From the NCBI GenBank assembly GCA_040437565.1, contig JBDOQK010000058.1:124001-188000 (forward strand): a stretch of 64,000 bases of DNA, in the 5' to 3' direction. Both the position numbers and the translations under genes were made by a program. Shown here one piece after another: positions 48,001 through 57,974 of the stretch (position 1 is the first letter of the stretch; the number at the start of each line of letters is the position of its first letter). The notes beneath the pieces were generated by a model that worked only from the letters and a program-made list of their open reading frames with translations, was not told the origin of the DNA and did no database searches. The stretch comes from Albugo candida (lineage: Eukaryota; Oomycota; Peronosporomycetes; Albuginales).

Positions 48001-51000
48001 GAGTCGTGACGTCACCTATATGTACAATTGATCTTCGATTGTTGCCCTACAAGCATTGTAGAAGTAGCCCTTTTTCGGAGCATATAAAGTTGATGGACGG
48101 GAAATTCTCCGGACCTGAAAGAGTTCACCTTTGAAAAAGTCTTAGTAAGATAGTGTCATGCCTTTCGTTGGCCAAAGCACGAGAAATGTTATGCATAGAA
48201 GTATTAGGACATACATTTGGGAGAAGGAGCTACCACGTCATACGTCAAGTACAACACTTCCTAATCGATAGGATCGGTTGAATATCGTACGGAACTGCGG
48301 TAAACTTTAAGAGATTGATTGTAATGCAACAGACCTTGATGAAAGCTTTCATCGAGTGGTGAGAAATAAGCTATTTGACAAGATACCAGGAGTTGACATC
48401 AATTTGCTGCATGATGAAGAAATTTAGTCTCCTTGGAAGTATTGCTTATTACCGCAAGAATAGAGTTTTATGACTTTCATTCTTGATTGAGACGTACAAC
48501 TTTGCTGATCTCGATCATAGATGCACATTAGTACGAGATCACTCACTGTCAGTTTATTTTAGCTAGACAAAACTCGCCTTTAACCTACCACGTAAAGACT
48601 TGATTTCTTTCGCGGAAAAAATATATAATTCTAACGATTTTTTGTTTCTTGCATGTCATGCATCACGACGTGATCCTTGTGTATGACCTGGCAGCGTAAT
48701 TCATAGGTATGAGTGTTGTATTCATACCAATAAGAAAATTCAAAGATGAGAGTTTAGGTGCACTTGCGAAGTTCCACAAGAAATACTAATGATCCTGACT
48801 TACAGATAGCACTCATTATCATCGTTTGTCCGAGAAAGCGTTGATGTCGCCAATTAAGGTCTATAAGAATCTTTGCCAAATCTACCAGATGTCGAGATGC
48901 TCATAATGGCTTAATGACACATCTCAATCTTTCATTATTGGTTGAGTCGCTATCCACAAACAGTATGAAAAACTTCAACTCCTCTCAAATCACCACATGG
49001 GCAATTATTTAGATGATCAAGCAACGGAGTGCCGTGATAATTATAATCGTTCAAGTCTATAGTTGGTCACACAAGAACTTTAGAGATGACGCGATAGAAT
49101 GGAAACTTAATGGCTGTGGAAAGAACCCCACTACCACGTCTCTGCAGCCGATGATGGACTTAGATCAGACACGTAGCACCGGCTGCCCAGTATTCAAAGT
49201 CGAAATGAGTCATGACAAGGTATCATGATGGAATTAACACAATATATGTATTACACTTCACGGCAATACAAAAGGCCAACCTCTTCAGTGCTTTTTCCAT
49301 ATCATCGTCACTCTTCCTACACTGCAAATGCCAAGCTGAATTTAACTCTAGTTGTCAATACGTGATAATGTCGCATTAGAGAACATAGACTCTCTCTCTT
49401 TCAGTAAAGGTAATAACAGAATGACCTGTATTCTCCGCAAAAAGTCACACATCAGTCTGAAAAGATCTGCCGCCCAATCACACACAGTCGCACAATTGAT
49501 TGCTTTTTCCTGTACGCTAACACATTGAATGAACACAAAAAGCCACCTTCATACGACGTATGCTTGTTAACAATCCCTTCACCTTTCTCGGTTTGTCGAC
49601 ATTTTCTTGGGATATACAATTATGGCCCTTTTGTAACTTTCAAGTGGAAACGTTTCGTATAGTGCATGCAATAATGAGCCGTTGTATCGTTTGAACTGGA
49701 ATTGCTTCGTTCTAATGGCTCCACATTCTCAAATATTGAATGTATATTATCTTCTTCAATGCGCTCAACGATCGAGCTAACCATTAAACGAACACACGTG
49801 AAGCAATCTTGTTTCTATGAGCTCCCATTCATGATCATTGGCAGGCTTTTTTTTTAGAATTTAGAGACTTGGTCTCAAGGAGATGCAGCACAAAGCAATC
49901 GTGTACAATCCTCTAGCTGATTATCACACATGAGCTACCACATTCCTTGGTTGTGTTTTTGGGCTGTAGCATATTGCAGGGCCCATTGATACTTACTTAT
50001 GTGCAGACAGAATAGAACTGCATCTCGCTTTTTCACCGGAAACGAAGCGGTTAAGGCTAGATATTAAGATTTCTGGCATATCTTTTTCCAGAAGCAAGTA
50101 GTTTGTCTTATGTTGTAGACCACGTTCAAGAATCCGTAACCTACACGTCGAAGTCATGAGGATGCACCGCTACTTTCACCACATTTTTGTAATAAAAACA
50201 ACACCAAAGAGCCGAATACCGTTGCCTCCTTGCTTCTCCATATTGAAGTCAGAATCCAATTAGAATTCGCAGTGGCGGTGTGATGAGAAGTTGTACCAAC
50301 TGCGAAAGCACCAATGCGACATGAGCCTCTTTTGACGCATCGTCACGTTCAAAAAGCCTGATGCCATTTTCTTTTGTGATATTGACAAGTCTTTCATTTT
50401 TTCCTACACATGCACATCATAAACGGTGACTTGAAACAGCCCTGGCCATTGCCGACTGCGATCTTTTGGATGCATTGGTACGGAATGTCTTCGGTGATGT
50501 CTGCGTACATCGGCAGCACATTATGCTAATTCTCACGTGCATATTTGCCGGAAAAGTAATCATACGCGGAGGTTACATTTGAGATGAAAGCTTGAAACAC
50601 ATCTACGACAGCGGCTCAATCGTGTATGTTTTCGGTACACTCGTGGTGATAATGGATGGTAATTGCAAACGGAAAGAATGGGCATGTTGTTCCACGTTAT
50701 GTTCTCCGACGAGCTGTGCTTGTTACAAAGTATACTGACATTTCTATGGTCCTGTAAAGCGATACGGTCCATTTGATTTCTTAAGTTATACCTACGAGAT
50801 GTCTAATATTCGCGTCTCTTTGCCTCTTTCGCATACAAATTCACCAACTTGTAGACTACTGCTTTTTTAGGATTAATGTCTCGTCCATGGCATCCAAATT
50901 AGAGCTTGCAACATGTCACTTATGTAGCACGAACTTTCACAGCTTATACAGAAGATCCGGACACTATCTATTTAGGAATGACGCTATTGAGAGGCGATAA
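45091..51000. repeat. Tandem unit D, strongly decayed
   Basis: Inferred from its position after unit C and from the decayed CHxC-family copy at 49.2-50.6 kb. The other relics of the unit are not clearly visible, so the borders are approximate. Confidence 0.45.
49230..50560 (-). pseudogene. CHxC-type family, fourth and decayed copy
   Basis: Collinear landmarks of paralogs 1-3 survive at DNA level: near 49240-49290 the stretch for the FCIAAVSN region, near 49660 the HCVHHSF region, near 50080 the region for TYCLLL, near 50215 the APRGI region, and at 50478-50518 a block reading close to MYADITDDIP. No long frame remains, with many breaks. The N-terminal signal and CHxC parts are not recognisable. 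Confidence 0.7.
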
Positions 51001-51278
51001 ACATCATGCGACTTCTGAGACTTATTAAGGGATAGAATGCACGGCTCAATGCATACAGATATATATAATGTAGAACGGAAAGCGTATATTATAATTACAA
51101 AAAAGTATCCTGTTCCTCTTCAATTCTTTTGTGGCGGCATCAAATCCGTTTTTCTTCTTCCCTTCTTGAAGATACTGTTACATCGTCGGCAACGTTTCAT
51201 GTCAAATCTAACGAGGCTCCCGATTGGATATAATGAAAACCGCAAAGAGTCTTTTCCACAAATTGAAACTTTTCACAC
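50601..51278. other. Intergenic, upstream of glutathione reductase
   Basis: A 90-codon frame at 51037-51309 overlaps the reductase start in another frame and is unassigned. Nothing else is seen. Confidence 0.4.
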
Positions 51279-52880
51279 ATGTCGAAAATTCTCTACGATT
51301 ACATCGTGATTGGAGGTGGAAGTGGCGGGGTTGCCTCTGCTCGTCGTGCTGCAACCTACGGCGCCAAGGTGCTGCTGATCGAACGTCATCGTGAGTATGA
51401 TGGGGCCGGTTACGGTGGTACCTGTGTGAATTATGGCTGCGTTCCCAAAAAGGTGATGTACAACGCTGCTGCGCATGTGGAACACATTGAAAGAGCATCC
51501 GATTACTCCATTCGTCCGTTTACATCGAAAGAGTGCGCATCACACTCATTTTCATTCGGTGATTTCGATTGGGGTCGTATGAAAACAAAACGGGACGCAT
51601 ATATCGAGCGATTGAATGGAATTTACACGAGAAATCTAGCCAATGCGAAGATTGATACAGTGAAAGGAATCGCCAAGCTGATTGCCAAGGATCGCGTTCA
51701 GGTCAATCAAGACTCTGTGTATGAGGGGAAACACATCCTTATAGCGGTCGGAGGAACCCCAGCGATGCCATCTCTTCCCGGAATCGAACACGCTATTGAT
51801 AGCGATGGATTTTTCAAGCTGGAAACTCAACCAAAAAAAGTCGCGGTTGTGGGCGCCGGGTATATTGCCGTTGAAATTGCTGGTTTGTTTGCAATTTGTA
51901 TTTTGTATACGACGAAACAAATGACGATGACATGCTGTTTGTAGGCGTCTTTAACACGCTCAAGTCGGACACCTTTGTATTCTGCCGCTTTGATCAAGTT
52001 CTGAGAAAATTTGATCCACTGGTAAGGGATCTGGTCAATGAAGAGATGGAAAAGTGCGTACTTTCAGAGCTTACATCGTAGTCTATTGACCTCTTTTCTT
52101 AGGGACGGCGTTAACTTCGTGCGCAAAAGTCATCTGGAAAAGATAACCAAAGCGAAAGATGATAAATTGGCGATTACGGCTCGCATTGGAGAAGAAAGTC
52201 AGACTTTCTCTGATTTCGATCAGATCGTTATGGCGGTTGGCCGTTCACCTCGTACAGTCGGTTTGGGGCTTGAAGAAGTTGGTGTCGCTATAAATGAAAC
52301 GGGTCATATCATCGTGGATGCTCAAGAAAACACATCGGTTCCTGGTGTCTATGCTCTCGGCGATGTCACGACTACTGGATGGGAACTCACACCCGTAGCC
52401 ATCGCCGCAGGTCGCCGACTTGCAGATCGACTTTTCAATAATGAGAAAGAAGCTTGTTTACACTACCATCAAATTCCAACTGTGGTATTCAGCCATCCTC
52501 CTCTTGGCACAATCGGGTACACTGAGCCAGAAGCAATTGCAAAATACGGAGAAGAGAATGTCAAATGCTACAGCAGCAAATTTGTGAATTTACTGTATTC
52601 CATGGCAGAAGATCCCGAAAGAAAGAAGAAAACAGCCATGAAACTCGTTTGTGTTGGCTCCAAAGAAACAGTTGTTGGGCTGCATGTTGCTGGCGATGGT
52701 GCGGATGAAATGGTGCAAGGCTTTGGCGTCGCAATGAAGATGGGAGCCACCAAAGCTGATTTTGACAACATTGTCGCAATCCATCCAACTGCTTCGGAAG
52801 AACTGGTCACCATGGCGCCCTGGGGATGCATTAAGGACAAAATTGTTCTCCCACCAAAACCTTCCGAGCCAATTCTCTAA
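51279..52880 (+). CDS. GSR: Glutathione reductase
   Basis: Exons 51279-51882, 51945-52053 and 52103-52880, with introns of 62 and 49 nt, give 496 residues. The N-terminal FAD-binding motif is [10 protein letters not shown]. The redox disulfide sits in [13 protein letters not shown], where Tyr replaces the usual Val. [11 protein letters not shown] is the NADPH-binding fold, split by the first intron. GVYALGDV is the second FAD contact, and [11 protein letters not shown] carries the catalytic His of the partner subunit. The enzyme reduces glutathione disulfide with NADPH. No targeting peptide is present, so it is probably cytosolic. The next gene starts only 105 bp downstream on the same strand. 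Confidence 0.93.
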
Positions 52881-52985
52881 TCGTTCTCCATAAGATGATA
52901 AGTGAATCAGATTGGCTGATTTGATTTGATTTTAACCAATCTCACTGCTTCTACCAAAAACGAGCTACGCCGCGTGAACCAATAA

Positions 52986-54007
52986 ATGCCGCGAATCCGA
53001 CAACTTCCAAGCGCTTTTCATGCATCTTTGAGCGCATTGACAGCATTCTCCTGCTCCTATACGCTAAGCACATTGTCAGAGGAGGCAGAGAAAGAATCAA
53101 ATAATGAGGCAAACGCGTATAAGAAAGATAATCATGGGAACGCAGAGTTCTTTGGATTCTTTCCTGCTCGAGAAGCCGCAACGGAACTCAAAAAATCGTT
53201 TCCTACAATCGATGAAAAAGATGCAAATAACACGTTATTCAGCGCGCTGAAATTTAATCCGTCAGCCGAAGAAAAAGAAAATTTGAGTCCGCTTTTTGGT
53301 GAGAAAGCTGTGGCGCATGTGAAAGCTTTCGTCCAGGACGCCAATGCTCAAGCAGTACGTAATGCAATGAATAAGTATCGACTCTCATTAACCTGTGATA
53401 GATTCTCGTAGACTTGTTGAGTGAGCATGGTGAGCCGATTCCATTGCAATCCATTGCCCGGGAAAACTTTCACATTCCTTTATCGTCCGTTTTTGGCTTT
53501 CAGAATTATAATCTCGGATATACAGCTGTGCTGATGGAGCGTCTACAAGCAGCTGGATTGATTGAGCGATTGTTTGACACCAATGTGAGCGAGCTGCGTG
53601 AGGAACTTGAAGCCTACGACTCTAGCAAATTGTCTCTGTTCAATCCATTTCCAGCGACAGAAGTGAACCTGCAACGACCGCAAAATGCCATACAAGTCAA
53701 AGGAACGTTTTGTATGTCTTCCGACTACGATGCCAAAAACGAGACATGTACACGCCAAGGAAAGGCGGAATGTGGTTTCTGCAAGTTTATGCGAGCTGGT
53801 CCATGTGGAAGTGAATTTACGGCTTGGGAAAAGTGTTTAGATCAGTGCAAGATCAGTGGAGAAGATTTTATCGAGAAGTGCAGCAAGGAAACGCTCGTGA
53901 TGCGAGATTGCATCGAGATGCACCCAGAGTACTACCGAATTCTGGACGACACTTCAGATGAGCAAGTTCCAAGTAGCGAAACCACCGCAGAAGAGAATGA
54001 CTCGTAA
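52986..54007 (+). CDS. GCK-domain cysteine-rich protein
   Basis: Exons 52986-53354 and 53402-54007 with a 47-nt intron (GTACGT..GATAG) give 324 residues. The splice in phase 0 joins DANAQA to ILVDLLSEHGE and removes the stop that ends the longer unspliced frame. The C-terminal half has the GCK pattern: CGFCKFMRAGPCG, then WEKCLDQCK, EKCSKET and MRDCIEMHPEYY, a twin-CxnC arrangement also found in mitochondrial intermembrane-space proteins. The N-terminus contains a short hydrophobic stretch after a basic start (FHASLSALTAFSCSYTL) that might be a mitochondrial or secretory signal. Function unknown. Confidence 0.78.
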
Positions 54008-54237
54008 CAGGATGTCGATCGTTACCTTATTCTCTACAGTCAAAACTCAACCTTTAATGTCCTTTGAGATCTTATATACAGCATAAGGCTCCAAGATATA
54101 GCAAATAATGCAAGATTAAGTTGGCATCGCAGGCCTTATATTCCAACTTTGTATCGCCAGATGCGTCGCTATCGTGTACGCTAGTAGACTAGAATGAATG
54201 CTGACAAAGCTAGCAGGCATTCGCTTCAAGCGTACGA

Positions 54238-54921
54238 CTAGTCTTGTTGCATAGGAAACTCGAAAACTACGTCCTTGTTGGTAAGCTTTTTGTAGACAGT
54301 TGCGAAAGTATCCAATTTGGTCTCCACGTTGACTTGATCTTTAGGGTCCAAATGAACTTTCAATGATTTGGTACCGTCAAGAAGGCATCGAGTACGTTTG
54401 CCGACAATTTCAGTGGGAAATACCAGATCCTACATGACACAATACAACAAAAAGCTGGTCAGCATGAGGCTTGGATGGCAGGTCCCAGAGGCCACCATCG
54501 AATGCTTGAATGTATGACAGAAGCCGCGTACCTCGAGGATAGACTCCTGGACGGCTTTCAATGTACGAGAGCGCGGTCTAGGACCTTTGACTTTCTTAGA
54601 GCGAGCATAACTCTTCCCAAGGATAGTTCGCTGTGCAATGAAGACAACATGTCGTCCACTAAACTTTTTTTCCAATTCTCTGGTGAGACGGATCTGAATC
54701 TTGCGGAAAGCTTTCATCAACCGGTACGGAACAAACAGAACGATTGCTTTTCGACCGGAAGCAACATCGACTTGTTTTGCAGCGGTGATGTATAGATCTT
54801 GGAGTTCATTTTTCAATTCACCAGCTGATCCCTCAAGATTCTGAAGCTCTTGAGCCACTTGTTGTTCAAATTCATCAGGGAATTGACCTTCAGGTTTTAC
54901 AATTTTGGAAGTAGGGGCCAT
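54238..54921 (-). CDS. RPS7: 40S ribosomal protein S7 (eS7)
   Basis: Exons 54532-54921 and 54238-54429 on the minus strand, with a 102-nt intron, give 193 residues, the usual eS7 length. Typical blocks are [39 protein letters not shown] and [16 protein letters not shown]. After the intron come [26 protein letters not shown] and the terminal [14 protein letters not shown]. It is a component of the small ribosomal subunit. It is convergent with the GCK gene, with 230 bp between the ends. Confidence 0.95.
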
Positions 54922-55344
54922 GCTGTGCGATACGATAATGAGCCCAAATTTTGCGTGCTTTTAGCTCGTTCCTGTCCACTGAATCATTAGGTGTATATTT
55001 AACCAATCAGAAAAGATAACGTCTTGGATTGGATGAAAACAAATATGCTCTATTTAGGACTTGATGAAGTATTAACAATTGACAAAGAAATGTCGCAGTC
55101 GCTGCTGTATTTGGCATTCAAATCGACTCTTTTATATTTTTGTACTTTTTTGGCAAAAGCAGTATCTTTGTATTAGCCGACCGTCAGAGTTTTGCGATTC
55201 TCGGGAGCCAGATGTTCTACCACGCAGTGGAATGCGGGTTTCTTGCAGCGATACGATGCCATTAAGTAAGTATCGTGATTTGCTATTTTTACCTTAAAGC
55301 TAATCAGAACGCCGTCAAAAATTTCTTACAGGCAGCATCGAATT

Positions 55345-55770
55345 TTGTTACAGAGAATTATAACATTTCATGTGCTGTCTTTACGCTGTGACCTGTATTC
55401 TTCATTCATAACTAGCATTCTAATAGCCGAACAGCTGACGCCGCTCGATACAATCCGTTGCGTTCAATTACTCTATCTATATTTGTTCCCTGTGCCTGCT
55501 TGCGATAAAAATGTTGACTCTGTAATGTGTACAGTAGTGCGTCATCTTTTTAGCTCTAGTCACAAGATCATTTTCATACCTGAAAGTTGCTCATCCTCCC
55601 ATTCATTCATATTCCAGAGGTCTCATGCAATTCTGTTGGCTGCCATTGGTCGTTATACACTTTCCATCCTTTCTGAGTCTGTTGCACATTGTGACATGCA
55701 CGAATCACAGCTAAAGAGGAGACTGTCTGCTGAGGTGCAAGTCAATACAAAAATCAAGTATAAACTATAA
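55345..55770 (+). CDS. Hypothetical protein, possible two-exon gene
   Basis: A 141-codon frame, hydrophobic at the start (LYSSFITSILIAEQL, VQLLYLYLFPV). A strong GTAAGT donor at 55266 and a TTACAG acceptor ending at 55331 suggest a 66-nt intron joining an upstream exon. The upstream frame that fits in phase has a stop near 55172, so the 5' structure is unresolved. No domain recognised. Confidence 0.35.
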   Translation: MLQRIITFHVLSLRCDLYSSFITSILIAEQLTPLDTIRCVQLLYLYLFPVPACDKNVDSVMCTVVRHLFSSSHKIIFIPESCSSSHSFIFQRSHAILLAAIGRYTLSILSESVAHCDMHESQLKRRLSAEVQVNTKIKYKL

Positions 55771-56035
55771 AGTAGAAAAAAACAATAAAAAATTGTAGCT
55801 TGCAGCGCGTATTCGGTAAAACAGATATAAGCATCCACCCCGCTTCTACCGAGACTACTTAGCACTCGGGACAAATACACAAAAGGGGAGAAACGTTACT
55901 TTAAGCGCCCGTCGTCGTTCACGTGATTCTCTTCATTTTAACGCGTAGAATACGGGAAAGTGCTCGCAGTATTCCATCCGTTTACTCGTGTATAACCTCA
56001 CTGAATCCTTGCAGTTTCGCGGACGCAACGATTAC

Positions 56036-57946
56036 ATGGATTTGGCTAAGATTTTAAGTCCTCCAGAGGAAGAAAAGCAAGGTAGCATTCTGCAACCTCA
56101 CAATACATTCACCGAGAAAAGTCAAAATTCTAATGTGACTCAAAATGCTCAATGGGTCCATTCCGGTCAGTCTCAGTCGCTTAATGGGAAGCCGAATTGG
56201 AAGTTCTTATCACAACTTCCGGCTGGGTTTCAAGTGCTCGGAGATTCGTATTCAAATGAGCCGCTTATCACCTCCATCACTGATCGTAGTGCAAAGAAGA
56301 TAGAAAACAATGAGCCTTTCAACCGGCTTGATTTGCTGGTCCAAGCAGATGCAATTTTGATGGAGAAAAGCAGACAGCTTCTCGATATATCGAAATCGAG
56401 TCAAATTCCGGACAAGAGTACTTTGGCTAATCAAGTGACGGAGAAAGCACAGACTACTTTGCTGGACGACTCGAAAAAACTGCATGTTCCGAACACTGAG
56501 GATTACAAGTCTACTGACCCAATTTGGTGCTTGGAAGAAGAGGAATACGCAGCGGCTCTGATTTATTTTTTCTTCAAAGGAACCCTGGACATAGATGAGG
56601 GCACATTGTTGTGCAATTTCTTGGCGCAGCAACTACGATGCAGTATCCAAAGAATCGTAAACAAATTGGGTACACGAGAGATGGCCACAAAGCATCTTCC
56701 CCCTAAAATCGATGCGGTCGGTTTCCGACATTGCGACAATTCTAATTCAACGGAAAAAAAGGATATGGGGTCCATTTTGCACCATTTGCGATACGCCTAC
56801 CTCCATAAAAAGGTCGATAACAAGGACACGAATGCCAATGGAATAAAAAACGACGGACATCGCCTCACTGAATATCGATCATTTCTCAACTCGAGCTGGA
56901 ATAGAGTGAACAAAAACATTGTGCGCGACCGACCTTGTATCGTACGAACGGGCTTCATCACCGAGCAAGAAGAAATGTATACGAAAGCACTCATTGAGAG
57001 TTTTTGCGCTGGCGTTCTCTCGCTAGCCGATGGCCAAAGCTTGATTGAATTCCTCTGCCAGGCTCTCAAGTGTACACCTCGAGAGCTTTCACTCAAATTC
57101 GCACATTCGGAAGTGTTGTCTGATTACGTGTCGGGGTCAGTGACTACTATAACATTTCAAAAGTCAGCCCCATTGTCGGATAAATTCATTGAAGTACCCG
57201 CAATTTTGGAGCTCATGCGTCAAGCATTTTTACGATCTCTTGACGACGCAGCAAAGCAAGCAGAGATCGATACTGCGCTGCTACACCAGAAGACAAATGT
57301 GAACAAAATTACAAGTCCTCGTTCAAATACGACCAGTGCTACCCGGCACAGCGGTGTCACAACAGTAGCCATGCATGAACCATCACGATTCGTTAAAGCT
57401 AGCCGAAGCGGTCCATGGTCCAAAGAAGAGGAAGCGTACTCAGCAGAGTTGATTCGATCATTTTGCGATGGCGCATTAGAACTTGCAGAGAGCACAACTC
57501 TACGAGCATTTCTGGCATCTCGACTAGGATGCAACCCCATGCGTGTGTCGAAAAAGCTGGCAACGGGAATGATTGGCGATCTGTCGATCCCAAAGCGCTC
57601 CGGCTCCTCCATGTTTGTTCGCAAGAACTCTTTGACCAAAGAACACATTTCAGAGACACAGCAAAATATCGATCAACTGTATCAGAGTTTTACCGCTTTT
57701 GATGCTCAAAAACGGAATTCCAACGCTCGCTCGAATTCTCATTTAGCTGTGAAGAAAAGAGCTCATTCTGATACGTCCCAGAAAACACAAATAGCACTGC
57801 CGAACGAGCTGAATCAGACTGGGAGACGAAGCAAGAAGCTTTGTATTTCATCCTGGAAAGACGCACGTGATTTCGATCAGACTGAAGCCCACTACACGCA
57901 CATGACCGGAGCTAATGTGCATCAGTTACATTCGGTTGTCAATTGA
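56036..57946 (+). CDS. Protein with three W[ST]xEE-type stramenopile domains
   Basis: A single exon of 636 residues. The ATG at 56036 is the first in a frame that is open further upstream. Three diverged domain copies lie at about residues 160-225 (WCLEEEEYAAALI), 305-370 (FITEQEEMYTKALI) and 460-530 (GPWSKEEEAYSAELI). Each is followed by F-x-G-x-L, a [TS]LRAFL-like helix and a C-[NT]-P-[MR]-R-[VE]-[SL]-x-K block. The third copy is closest to the single domain at 1-1866. The first Trp of the first copy is kept, and the second copy lost it. The linkers are polar and low in complexity. The Myb-like W..EE..Y helix suggests DNA or protein binding, but this is unproven. It ends 28 bp before the FAN1 start. 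Confidence 0.75.
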   Translation: MDLAKILSPPEEEKQGSILQPHNTFTEKSQNSNVTQNAQWVHSGQSQSLNGKPNWKFLSQLPAGFQVLGDSYSNEPLITSITDRSAKKIENNEPFNRLDLLVQADAILMEKSRQLLDISKSSQIPDKSTLANQVTEKAQTTLLDDSKKLHVPNTEDYKSTDPIWCLEEEEYAAALIYFFFKGTLDIDEGTLLCNFLAQQLRCSIQRIVNKLGTREMATKHLPPKIDAVGFRHCDNSNSTEKKDMGSILHHLRYAYLHKKVDNKDTNANGIKNDGHRLTEYRSFLNSSWNRVNKNIVRDRPCIVRTGFITEQEEMYTKALIESFCAGVLSLADGQSLIEFLCQALKCTPRELSLKFAHSEVLSDYVSGSVTTITFQKSAPLSDKFIEVPAILELMRQAFLRSLDDAAKQAEIDTALLHQKTNVNKITSPRSNTTSATRHSGVTTVAMHEPSRFVKASRSGPWSKEEEAYSAELIRSFCDGALELAESTTLRAFLASRLGCNPMRVSKKLATGMIGDLSIPKRSGSSMFVRKNSLTKEHISETQQNIDQLYQSFTAFDAQKRNSNARSNSHLAVKKRAHSDTSQKTQIALPNELNQTGRRSKKLCISSWKDARDFDQTEAHYTHMTGANVHQLHSVVN

Positions 57947-57974
57947 CGAGTGCACATGTCTATTTTGGTAAATT

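Larger units (their letters stand above)
41829..49229. other. Gene-poor region of units C and D
   Basis: Apart from two small frames annotated separately I see no supported gene. Many 60-120-codon frames occur on both strands without recognisable motifs. A frame at 46032-46262 (minus) and one at 47335-47553 (plus) are unassigned. Confidence 0.45.

Noticed and set aside
51037-51309. Targeting extension of glutathione reductase
   Set aside because: It is in a different frame, with no splice pair that clearly joins it to the reductase.
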